A stretch of DNA of 64,000 bases. It comes from Amycolatopsis endophytica. GTDB lineage: Bacteria; Actinomycetota; Actinomycetes; Mycobacteriales; Pseudonocardiaceae. A program made the translations under genes and the position numbers. This document shows positions 25,227 to 32,275 of the stretch, piece after piece. Position 1 is the stretch's first letter; each line of letters starts with the position of its first letter. The stretch spans positions 2,294,001 through 2,358,000 of the forward strand of contig NZ_JACCFK010000001.1 of assembly GCF_013410405.1 (NCBI RefSeq), written 5' to 3'. The notes beneath the pieces were generated by a model. That model saw nothing but the letters and a program-made list of their open reading frames with translations. It did not search any database and had not been told where the DNA came from.

Positions 25227-25925
25227 TCAGTCCAGGCTGAGCCGCCGGATCGGCCCGTACGGGATGTCGAGGTCGTCTTCGGACAGCGGGCGCGGCGCGG
25301 GCACCTCGGCCGTCACGGCGACCGAGGTGATCCGGTCGGTGCGGAAGGCGCGCAGGGCGTCACGCAGACGGCACCAGGCCACGAGGTACCAGTGCGCCTC
25401 CTTGCCGACGTAACCGAGCGGCTCGACCTCCCGCAGGGTCACCGCGCCCCCGCGATCGCTGTAGCCGATGCGCAGGACGCGGCGGGTGGCCAGCGCGTCG
25501 ATCACCATGCGCGGGACCGGTGGCTCGCGGTCGGCGTCGGTGAGCAGGTGGATCCGGCCTGCCAGCTCGCGGGCCGCGGTGGCGTCGTCGTTCTGCATCG
25601 CCGCGACGAGCTTGCGCAGCGCCGAAGCGGCGGTGGTGCGAAACGGCGTGCCCTCCAGCCGCTGCAACGCCACCGCCATCGCGACCGCCTCGTCCGGTGT
25701 GAGGTTGACCGGCGGCAGCGTGCGGGCCTTGTCCAGGCAGTAGCCGCCCGTGCGGCCGGGTTCGGCGTAGACCGGCACGCCGGACTGCTGCAGCGCGCTG
25801 ATGTCCCGCTCCACCGTGCGGACGCTGACCTCGAACCGCCCGGCCAGCCAGCGCGCGCTGCGCGGACGCGGCGCGACGGCCCTGAGCTCCTCGACCAGGG
25901 CGTAGAGGCGGTCGGTGCGGTTCAC
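25227..25925 (-). CDS. WYL-domain (YafY/DeoR-like) transcription regulator
   Basis: A 232-residue regulator: an N-terminal winged helix-turn-helix (SARWLAGRFEVSVRTVERDI, residues 23-42) and a C-terminal WYL domain (GYVGKEAHWYLVAWCRLRDA, ending LRAFRTDRI). WYL domains sense small ligands or nucleic acid. GTG start stands 7 nt after a TAACAT -10, so a leaderless message is likely. Its target may be the convergent VOC gene or the 33-bp dyad there, but this is inference only. Confidence 0.85.
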   Translation of the reverse strand: MNRTDRLYALVEELRAVAPRPRSARWLAGRFEVSVRTVERDISALQQSGVPVYAEPGRTGGYCLDKARTLPPVNLTPDEAVAMAVALQRLEGTPFRTTAASALRKLVAAMQNDDATAARELAGRIHLLTDADREPPVPRMVIDALATRRVLRIGYSDRGGAVTLREVEPLGYVGKEAHWYLVAWCRLRDALRAFRTDRITSVAVTAEVPAPRPLSEDDLDIPYGPIRRLSLD

Positions 25926-25932
25926 CCCGGCG

Positions 25933-25938
25933 ATGTTA
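25933..25938 (-). promoter_or_regulatory. -10 of the WYL regulator
   Basis: TAACAT on the minus strand, 7 nt before GTG 25925. Confidence 0.45.
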
Positions 25939-25962
25939 GCCGCGGGGTAGGACAGGAACCGG

Positions 25963-26688
25963 TCACGTGGCGATGCCGAACAGCGCGCCGACGTAGTAGG
26001 TGACCAGCATCGTCAGCGCCCCCACCCCGACGTTGCGGATCACCGCGCGGCGCGTGCCCGCGCCGCCCAGCCGGGCGCTGGTGTAGCCGGTCAGCGCCAG
26101 ACCGGCCACGACCGCGATGACGCACGACCACACCCGCCACGACGTGGGTGGCAGCGCGATCGCGAGCAGCGGGATGAGCGCCCCGGCGGAGAACGAGACG
26201 AACGACGCCCACGCGGCCTGCCACGGACTGGTCAGATCGTCCGGGTCGATGCCGAGTTCGGCCTCGGCGTGTGCCGCGAGGGCGTCCTTCTGCGACAGCT
26301 CATGGGCGACCTGCTCGGCCAGCTCCCGCGACAGGCCGCGGTTCTCGTAGATGTCGGCGAGTTCGCGTTCCTCCGCCTCGGGCATCGTCTTCAGCTCGTG
26401 CTTTTCGAGCTTGAGCGCGGCCTGTTCGGTATCGCGCTGGGTGCTCACCGAAACGTATTCCCCGCCCGCCATGGAAAGCGCACCGGCGACCAGCCCCGCT
26501 ATTCCGGCCATCAGGATCGCACCGTGATCCGTGGTGGCCCCGGCGACGCCGACGACGAGCCCGGCGACCGACACGATCCCGTCGTTGGCGCCGAGAACCC
26601 CGGCACGCAGCCAGTTCAGCCTGCTGCCCAGGCTCTCGCGATGGGGTTCGTGCGGATGCGCCTCGGTGGCGTCCCTGGTTTCGGTCAC
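25963..26688 (-). CDS. VIT/CCC1-family membrane protein
   Basis: A 241-residue protein of the vacuolar iron transporter-like family (DUF125). N-terminal LRAGVLGANDGIVSVAGLVVG is the family signature over TM1. A charged cytoplasmic helical domain (residues about 85-145) rich in Glu and His (EKHELKTMPEAEERELADIYE) corresponds to the metal-binding loop of the VIT family. Three more membrane segments follow. Likely exports Fe2+ or Mn2+. The start is GTG 26688 without a clear ribosome site. No Fur/IdeR box was recognised upstream. Confidence 0.85.
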   Translation of the reverse strand: MTETRDATEAHPHEPHRESLGSRLNWLRAGVLGANDGIVSVAGLVVGVAGATTDHGAILMAGIAGLVAGALSMAGGEYVSVSTQRDTEQAALKLEKHELKTMPEAEERELADIYENRGLSRELAEQVAHELSQKDALAAHAEAELGIDPDDLTSPWQAAWASFVSFSAGALIPLLAIALPPTSWRVWSCVIAVVAGLALTGYTSARLGGAGTRRAVIRNVGVGALTMLVTYYVGALFGIAT

Positions 26689-26768
26689 CCCGTCATTGAA
26701 GCATTCCGCGGCGCATTTCCCGCATTAACTGAGGCTTGCCTGAATCGCGCCAAGGTCCCGGTTTTCCG

Positions 26769-27440
26769 TCAGCCGATCGCCTCCGGAAGACGCCGCACGC
26801 GGTACGCCGCCTCGATCGTGTCCCCGGTCTTCGGATCGCCCAGTTCCACGCGCCACTCGCCGGCGAACTGGTTCACGCCCGGCACCATCGGGATCGTGCC
26901 CGAGATCAGCACGACGCCGGGCTCGGCGAGACCGCGCTCGCGCAGCACGTCCAGCCAGTGCCGCGGCGTCAGCAGCTCCGCGAGGGTGCCGTCCTGGATC
27001 AGTTCGCCGTCGGCCCACGCGCGCAGCGTCAGCGAGTCCAGCCGGTCTTCGACGTCGTCCAGCCGCCACGCCTTGCGGCCCAGCACGTCCGGTGCCGCGT
27101 TCTTGCTCCAGGCCACCCCGTGCACTTCGAGCTCCCGGTCGGTGTGGTCGCAGGCGACGGTGAGCAGGACGCCCTCCGCGGTGATCACCAGGGCCCACTC
27201 CGCCTCGCCCGACGTGCGGTCGTGCTGTGCGGGCACCTCGTCGGTCTGCGCGGCCAGGTACGGCGCCACCGGGTAGAGCGCCGGCGTCACCTTGGGGGCC
27301 GGGACACCCAGCTCGGCCAGTTCGGCGACGTGCGCGGCGATGTCGGCCTGGTCACGGCCCGCGTACCCGGCGTTGAGCAGGGTCGTCACCTCTGTGGTCA
27401 CCGCCGTGCCGTCGGGCAGGTTGAAACGCAGCGTCGGCAT
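26769..27440 (-). CDS. DUF2848 protein
   Basis: A 223-residue soluble protein of the DUF2848 family, related by fold to fumarylacetoacetate hydrolase-like proteins. Recognisable blocks are GRDQADIAAHVAELAELGVP, VHGVAWSKNAAPDVLG and LISGTIPMVPGVNQFAGEW. ATG 27440 is chosen for GGAGG five bases before it. It is divergent from an MHS-family symporter, and both that gene and the GntR gene are bracketed by matching GntR-type boxes, so the three form a small catabolic unit for an unknown organic acid. Confidence 0.8.
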   Translation of the reverse strand: MPTLRFNLPDGTAVTTEVTTLLNAGYAGRDQADIAAHVAELAELGVPAPKVTPALYPVAPYLAAQTDEVPAQHDRTSGEAEWALVITAEGVLLTVACDHTDRELEVHGVAWSKNAAPDVLGRKAWRLDDVEDRLDSLTLRAWADGELIQDGTLAELLTPRHWLDVLRERGLAEPGVVLISGTIPMVPGVNQFAGEWRVELGDPKTGDTIEAAYRVRRLPEAIG

Positions 27441-27500
27441 GTCGTCCTCCGTAATTTCGGGTAACCCAGTTCTTACCTGCGAGGGCTTGCGCATGCAGGC

Positions 27501-27511
27501 TGTATACAACG
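27501..27511. promoter_or_regulatory. GntR(FCD)-type operator, intergenic copy
   Basis: TGTATACAACG between the divergent DUF2848 and MHS genes. Its complement CGTTGTATACA matches CGTTGTATACG upstream of the gntR gene. TTGTATACAA-like palindromes are typical of FadR/FCD regulators. Confidence 0.6.
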
Positions 27512-27555
27512 AGTATTACCGCATCAGGGCCACCGAAGAGATCAGGATGTGAGCA

Positions 27556-28857
27556 ATGACCTCGGTAACGCCGACCGTCGACCGTGGGTCGCTGCGCCGT
27601 GCCTTCCTGGCGAGCCTGTCCGGCACGTCACTGGAGTGGTACGACTTCGCCGCGTACTCCGTGGCCGCCGCCACCGTGTTCGGGCACCAGTTCTTCCCGG
27701 CAGGCGATCCGCTGGTCAGCACGATGGCCGCGTTCTCCACCTACGCCGTCGGTTACCTCTCCCGCCCGCTCGGCGGCTTCGTGTTCGGGCGTCTCGGTGA
27801 CGTGATCGGCCGTAAACGCGTCCTGGTCATCACCCTGCTGCTCACCGGCACCGCCACCTTCCTCATCGGTGTCCTGCCCACGCACGCAGCCATCGGCGGA
27901 ATGGCCGCGGTGCTGCTGGTGCTGCTGCGGTTCGCGCAGGGTGTGGGCATCGGCGGCGAATGGGGCGGCGCGGTGCTGCTCTCCAGCGAGTTCGGCGAAC
28001 CGGGCAAACGCGGGTTCTGGGCGTCGGCGGCGCAGATCGGCCCGCCCGCGGGCAACCTGCTGGCCAACGGCGTGCTGGCGCTGCTGTCGCTGCTGCTCAC
28101 CGAGGCCCAGTTCGAGTCGTGGGGCTGGCGTGTCGCGTTCCTGCTGTCCGCCGCGCTCGTCGGGTTCGGGCTGTGGATCCGGCTCAAGCTGGAGGAGACA
28201 CCGGTCTTCAAGCGCCTCGCGGAAACCGGTGACCGGGCCAGCGCGCCCATCTCCGAGGTCTTCAAGTACGAGCGCCGCGCGCTGCTCGCCGCGATCTTCG
28301 TGCGGGTCTGCCCGGACGTGCTGTACGCGTTGTTCACCGTCTTCGTCCTGACCTACATGACCCAGGAGCTGGACATGTCGCGGGGCCAGGGCCTGGCCGC
28401 CGTCATGATCGGGTCCGCGTGCCAGCTCGTGCTGATGCCCGCGTTCGGCGCGCTGTCGGACCGCATGAACCGGCGCCGCCTCTACCTGATCGCCACCATC
28501 GCCGCCGCGATCTGGCCGTTCGTGTTCTTCCCGATGGTCGCCGGGCGCTCGTTCGGCCTGCTGCTGGTCGGGATCGTGATCGCGCTGGTCATCCACGCGG
28601 CGCTGTACGGCCCGCAGGCCGCACTGGTCACCGAGCAGTTCACCGAGCGCCTGCGCTACACCGGCAGCTCGCTCGCCTACACGCTCGCCGGAGTGATCGG
28701 TGGCGCGATCGCGCCGCTGCTGTTCACCTCGCTGCTGGCCGGTTTCGACAGCTGGGTGGCGCTCGCGCTGTACGTGGTGGTGACCGCGGTGGTCAGCGTC
28801 GTCGGCGTGGCGCTGGCGCGCGAGGCACGGGACGAGATTCAGGTCGTCGAGAGCTGA
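27556..28857 (+). CDS. MHS-family (metabolite:H+ symporter) MFS transporter
   Basis: A 433-residue MFS permease of the MHS family (relatives import citrate, alpha-ketoglutarate, shikimate, benzoates). Signature blocks: SGTSLEWYDFAAY near the N terminus, SRPLGGFVFGRLGDVIGRKR (motif A) and GGEWGGAVLLSSEFGEPGKRG. Twelve hydrophobic segments. ATG 27556 follows AGGATGTG-type sequence. It ends by overlapping the convergent gntR gene by 19 bases. Divergent from the DUF2848 gene, with a shared GntR box between. Confidence 0.9.
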   Translation: MTSVTPTVDRGSLRRAFLASLSGTSLEWYDFAAYSVAAATVFGHQFFPAGDPLVSTMAAFSTYAVGYLSRPLGGFVFGRLGDVIGRKRVLVITLLLTGTATFLIGVLPTHAAIGGMAAVLLVLLRFAQGVGIGGEWGGAVLLSSEFGEPGKRGFWASAAQIGPPAGNLLANGVLALLSLLLTEAQFESWGWRVAFLLSAALVGFGLWIRLKLEETPVFKRLAETGDRASAPISEVFKYERRALLAAIFVRVCPDVLYALFTVFVLTYMTQELDMSRGQGLAAVMIGSACQLVLMPAFGALSDRMNRRRLYLIATIAAAIWPFVFFPMVAGRSFGLLLVGIVIALVIHAALYGPQAALVTEQFTERLRYTGSSLAYTLAGVIGGAIAPLLFTSLLAGFDSWVALALYVVVTAVVSVVGVALAREARDEIQVVES

Positions 28858-29489
28858 TGCCGCAGCGTCCGCGCGTGGTGGTCGTCGATGGCGGCGAGTG
28901 CCGCCTCGACCTCGCCGTCGGCCAGCGCGGTCACGATCGCTTCGTGTTCGCGGATCACCTCTGCGTGCCGGGTGCCCGATCGCCGCAGCGCGACGAGACC
29001 GGCCCGGACCTGCCTGGCGCGCAGCGCGACGTAGGTCCGGCTCAACATGGCGTTGCCCGCGGCCTCGACGAGCAGTGTGTGGAAGTGGGCGTCGAGCTCG
29101 ATGAACTCCTTGGCCGACGCCGGATCGTCACAGCGCGACTGCTGTTCGAGGACCTCCTGCATGGCCCGCCACGGCACCGTTCCGGTGGCCAGCACCTGCT
29201 CGGCGGCGAATCGTTCCAGCAGCCCGCGCAGCTGGACCAGGTCCCGCAGGTCGCGTCCGGTCAGCGGGGCGATGTAGGCGCCGCGGTTGGGCACCAGCTG
29301 GACCAGTTCCTCGGCCGCGAGCTGCAGCAGCGCTTCCCGCACCGGTGTGCGTGAGACGCCGACGTGCTCGGCGATCTCCTGCTCGCTGATGAACCCGCCT
29401 TCGGCGTCCGGGTCGGCGAGCACGGTGTTCTTCAGGTAGTCGTAGGCTTTCGCGCGCCCGGACCGCGCGGGCCTGCTCGTCGACGACAT
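28839..29489 (-). CDS. GntR-family regulator, FCD subfamily
   Basis: A 216-residue regulator with an N-terminal winged helix (SEQEIAEHVGVSRTPVREAL, about residues 35-54) and an FCD ligand domain. The metal-site pattern of FCD (D-x3-H ... H ... H) is visible in ELDAHFHTLL, and later His in HAEVIREHEAI and AIDDHHART. ATG 29489 follows GGAGG by 9 nt. It carries its own operator copy upstream (29508-29518), suggesting autoregulation, and should control the divergent DUF2848/MHS genes. Confidence 0.88.
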   Translation of the reverse strand: MSSTSRPARSGRAKAYDYLKNTVLADPDAEGGFISEQEIAEHVGVSRTPVREALLQLAAEELVQLVPNRGAYIAPLTGRDLRDLVQLRGLLERFAAEQVLATGTVPWRAMQEVLEQQSRCDDPASAKEFIELDAHFHTLLVEAAGNAMLSRTYVALRARQVRAGLVALRRSGTRHAEVIREHEAIVTALADGEVEAALAAIDDHHARTLRHQLSTT

Positions 29490-29507
29490 CCGCGCTTACC
29501 TCCATAC

Positions 29508-29519
29508 ACGTTGTATACG
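29508..29519. promoter_or_regulatory. GntR(FCD)-type operator, autoregulatory copy
   Basis: ACGTTGTATACG lies about 20 bases upstream of the gntR start and shares CGTTGTATAC with the 27501 site in opposite orientation. Confidence 0.6.
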
Positions 29520-29552
29520 GATGGTACGCGGAACGTGTCCGGGCAAGAAGAA

Positions 29553-29592
29553 CGCCGGGGCGGATGCCTGATCGAGGGACATCCACCCCGGC
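29553..29592 (-). terminator. terminator of the AT-hook-like gene
   Basis: GCCGGGGCGGATG pairs with CATCCACCCCGGC (one mismatch); on the minus strand it is followed by TTCTTCTTG. Confidence 0.65.
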
Positions 29593-29610
29593 GCGTCCGG
29601 GGGTGACGGG

Positions 29611-30045
29611 TCAGCCGTCGAGTTCGGCCAGCGCCTGCTTGGCCTGCTCCAGCTCGGCCTCCAGCGCGGCGACCTTGGCCTTCTGCTGTTCGACCGCGGC
29701 GTTGATCACCTCGTCGATCGGCGCGGACAGCTCCTCGTGCAGCTCCTTGGCGGCGCGGGACACGGCGGCGGCCGGGATTTTCAGCCCCTGTGCGACCCAC
29801 TTCGAGCCGTGCTTGAGCTCGGCCTGCCACTCGCCGTCGGCGGTGCCGGTGACGGTCAGGGTCAGCTCCACGGTGCGGGTCTTCTTCGCGGCGGCGCTCT
29901 TCGGGCGGCCGCGCTTGGGCTTGACCTCTTCGGTCTCGGCGGGAGCGGGGGCGGGAGCGGGAGCGGCGGCGGAGTCGTCGGCGACCGGTGCCGGCGTGGC
30001 GGGGGTGTCCTGCTCCTGCGGGGTGGTCGTGGTGTCCAAGCTCAT
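29611..30045 (-). CDS. small protein with AT-hook-like motif and coiled coil
   Basis: A 144-residue protein of unknown function. Residues 1-40 are Pro/Ala/Glu-rich and disordered. KPKRGRPKSAAAKK (about 42-55) is an AT-hook-like GRP core flanked by lysines. A compact middle part follows, then a C-terminal coiled coil (VEQQKAKVAALEAELEQAKQ). It looks like a DNA-associated protein, similar in style to small actinobacterial nucleoid proteins, but I cannot name a family with certainty. Its promoter carries a LexA-type box overlapping the -10, so SOS induction is possible. Confidence 0.7.
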   Translation of the reverse strand: MSLDTTTTPQEQDTPATPAPVADDSAAAPAPAPAPAETEEVKPKRGRPKSAAAKKTRTVELTLTVTGTADGEWQAELKHGSKWVAQGLKIPAAAVSRAAKELHEELSAPIDEVINAAVEQQKAKVAALEAELEQAKQALAELDG

Positions 30046-30091
30046 CGGTGCTGCGGTCTCCCTCTCGTGGGGTCCGGCTACGTCGACCCAG

Positions 30092-30097
30092 ATTCTA
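30092..30097 (-). promoter_or_regulatory. -10 of the AT-hook-like gene
   Basis: TAGAAT on the minus strand; transcription would start near 30085, giving a leader of about 40 nt. Confidence 0.5.
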
Positions 30098-30111
30098 GAA
30101 CAGGCGTTCGA
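30096..30111 (-). promoter_or_regulatory. LexA (SOS)-type box
   Basis: On the minus strand TCGAACGCCTGTTCTA, one mismatch from TCGAAC-N4-GTTCGA, with its last two bases forming the TA of the -10 TAGAAT. Confidence 0.6.
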
Positions 30112-30492
30112 TAGCCGCTCGCTGGGGTGTCCGCCGATTGTCCCCTGTTACCTACTTGCAGGTACCCCGGGGTGGTCGTGGGAAGGCCCCGCCAGTACGC
30201 TGCCGCCATCACCCGCTCGGGTGAAGAAGCGATGTCGCTCGATGGGGGTACTCGACAGTGGCGTTACTGATTCCTACTCGATCGGGTGTATCTCAGGTTT
30301 TGCGGCGAGCTGGGCAAATGCAGTGTTTGCCCAGCTCTCCCTCATCGATCCCCGTCGCCCGAAGGTTTGATCACCTAGGGGGCTCCTGATAGCAATGAGG
30401 CCCCAGGGCGCACCTGCGGTGCCGCATGTCTTCGGGGGAGACGGCCTTGGTGATGAATTCTTGTCCGATGTAGGTCCTCAAGGATTGTGGTA
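30112..30492 (+). other. long, structured upstream region of the L,D-transpeptidase gene
   Basis: No gene. Possible -10 elements are TACGCT (about 30195) and TAGCAA preceded by TTGATC at 17 bp (30367-30395). Local hairpins: CACCCG-CT-CGGGTG (about 30211-30224), GAGCTGGGCAAA/TTTGCCCAGCTC (30307-30318 with 30326-30337, perfect 12 bp), and GCACC-TGC-GGTGC (about 30412-30424). It does not match a riboswitch I can recognise. Local GC is lower than the coding DNA. Confidence 0.45.
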
Positions 30493-31320
30493 ATGCGCAT
30501 GACGTGCAGCTCGCGCGTGCAGAAGGCTTCCGCGCGCCGCGGCAGGCTCCCGGTGCGGCTCCTCGCCGTCGCCGGGGTCTCGACTCTGGCTCTGCTGACC
30601 GGAGCGTGCTCCGGCGACGAAGACGGTGTGAAACCCGCGGCGGTGAGCCAGGAAGACCTGACCCAGCTGCCGGAGGCGACGACGTTCGCCACGGTCGCGA
30701 ACGCCCCGCTCGACCCGCAGGCATCCGGCGGTGCGACCGGCGGCCGCGTGATCCATCCCAACGCCGACGTCGTCGTGTACGACTCCGTTGGGGGCAAAGC
30801 GATCGCGAAGCTCCCCGCGATCCAGATGGGATCGCCGACGTGGGTCCCAGTGGTCGCCGAGCAGGGCGACTGGGCTCAGATCCTGTTGCCCACCAGGCCC
30901 AACGCCGCCTCCGGCTGGGTCCACCTCAGCGAGGGCGTCGCCGAGTCCGCGCAGAACGACTACGTGGTCAATGTGGACCGTGCCGCGTTCAGCCTGGAAA
31001 TCCTCGAAAACGGCTCGTCCAAGGGAAAGTGGACGATCGGCACCGGCAAGGCCGAGCACCCGACCCCGGCGGGCCGGGCGTACATCATCGCCTCGATCGA
31101 GGAAACGAAGAACACCTACAGCCCGATCGTGCTGCCGCTGAGCTACCACTCCGACTCGCTGGAGACCTTCGGCGGCGGTCCGGGCACGGTGGGCCTGCAC
31201 ACCTGGCCCAACAACAGTTTCTCCGGGGAAGCCAACAGCGACGGGTGCATCCGCGTCCCGTCCGAGGCCCTCGACGAGCTGGTCAAACTTCCGCTCGGCA
31301 CGATCGTGAACATCACGTGA
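30493..31320 (+). CDS. L,D-transpeptidase (YkuD) lipoprotein
   Basis: A 275-residue exported protein. A basic N terminus and hydrophobic core end in LALLTGACSGDE, a near-consensus lipobox with Cys36 as lipidation site. An SH3-like middle part (VVAEQGDWAQILL...SGWVHL) precedes the YkuD catalytic domain: GLHTWP ... SDGCIRVP, the H...S-x-GC-x-R motif with catalytic Cys. It would make 3-3 cross-links or attach proteins in peptidoglycan. ATG 30493 has AAGGA about 8 nt before it. It is followed by the secreted repeat-tailed protein. Confidence 0.88.
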   Translation: MRMTCSSRVQKASARRGRLPVRLLAVAGVSTLALLTGACSGDEDGVKPAAVSQEDLTQLPEATTFATVANAPLDPQASGGATGGRVIHPNADVVVYDSVGGKAIAKLPAIQMGSPTWVPVVAEQGDWAQILLPTRPNAASGWVHLSEGVAESAQNDYVVNVDRAAFSLEILENGSSKGKWTIGTGKAEHPTPAGRAYIIASIEETKNTYSPIVLPLSYHSDSLETFGGGPGTVGLHTWPNNSFSGEANSDGCIRVPSEALDELVKLPLGTIVNIT

Positions 31321-31418
31321 CGGCCTGAGCCTCCCCTGGTCACCGGCGGGCTGGAATGCGCAACGGGGGGTCCGCCGGCGATGCGTTTCCGCATTTCCAT
31401 TTCACGAAAGGGAATTCC

Positions 31419-32198
31419 TTGTCTCGAAAGAAGGCTGTGGCCGGCGGTGTCGGCGTGCTCGCGACCGCACTCGCCACCTCGGTGCTGCTCGCGCCGACGG
31501 CCGGTGCGACCACGACCACGACGACCTCGGACGGCGTGAACTCCGCCTACGCGATCGCCGCCAAGGGCCTGCTCGGGATCGACCCGAGCCCCTACGTCAC
31601 TGACGAAGAGGGCTTTTCCCAGGAGTCGCTGGCGAAGCTGAACGTCCCGGGCCTGGCGCAACTGCACCTGCTCAACGCCTCCGCGGGTGCGGGCCAGGCG
31701 CGTGCCAGCGTCGCCGACGTCAACGTCGGCCTCGGCGTGGGCAAGCCGCTGCTGGCCGCGTCGGCCATCGAAACGGAGTGCGACGGCAGCGAGGGCAGCT
31801 CCTCACTGGCCAAGGCGAAGATCGGTGACATCACCCTCGACGTCAAGGCGCCGACCAACACCACGGTCGCCGTGCCGGGCCTGCTCTCGGTGGTCCTGAA
31901 CAAGCAGGTCAAGAAGGACGACGGCACGCTCACCGTCACCGCGATCTCGATCAAGATCGACCACCTCCAGACCCTGGACATCGCGTCGGTCACCTGCGCG
32001 CCGGGCGAGGACGACGGCGACGACGACACCACCCCGACCACGGAGCCGACCGCGACGAGCACGAAGTCGAGCGCTCCGTCCACGACGAAGAGCAGCTCGG
32101 GCGGCGGCGCCGGCTCGGGCGCGGGCGACAAGGCCGACGCCAACGGCAAGGCCCCGCGGCCGACGCCGGTGAAGGCCCACCTGGACGTCACCCACTGA
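31419..32198 (+). CDS. secreted protein with Thr/Ser/Gly-rich tail (choice-of-anchor P-like)
   Basis: A 259-residue exported protein starting at TTG 31419, chosen because GAAAGGGA lies 5-8 nt upstream and the product then begins MSRKKAVAGG, a normal Sec signal (cleavage after APTAGA). The mature core (about residues 30-195) is beta-rich with repeated ASA/VADV segments and one Cys pair (ETECDG, SVTCAPG), like actinobacterial choice-of-anchor P proteins. The tail is Asp, Thr/Ser, then Gly-rich and probably spans the wall. No sortase motif. Function unknown; family naming is tentative. Confidence 0.68.
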   Translation: MSRKKAVAGGVGVLATALATSVLLAPTAGATTTTTTSDGVNSAYAIAAKGLLGIDPSPYVTDEEGFSQESLAKLNVPGLAQLHLLNASAGAGQARASVADVNVGLGVGKPLLAASAIETECDGSEGSSSLAKAKIGDITLDVKAPTNTTVAVPGLLSVVLNKQVKKDDGTLTVTAISIKIDHLQTLDIASVTCAPGEDDGDDDTTPTTEPTATSTKSSAPSTTKSSSGGGAGSGAGDKADANGKAPRPTPVKAHLDVTH

Positions 32199-32224
32199 TC
32201 GCGCTTCTCCCCGGGTTCCCATGA

Positions 32225-32260
32225 CGAGGGGCCTGCACCGATCGCGGTGCAGGCCCCTCG
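32225..32260. terminator. bidirectional terminator between the secreted protein and acs
   Basis: CGAGGGGCCTGCACCG and CGGTGCAGGCCCCTCG form a perfect 16-bp stem with an ATCG loop in the convergent gap; followed by TTCGTG on the plus strand. Confidence 0.85.
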
Positions 32261-32275
32261 TTCGTGCCCGGGGTG

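Noticed and set aside
30112..30492. ydaO/c-di-AMP riboswitch ahead of the L,D-transpeptidase gene
   Set aside because: The genomic context is right, but the conserved 3' block of that riboswitch (CCGUCAGCUAACC type) and the GGGGA core are absent, so I only report a structured region.
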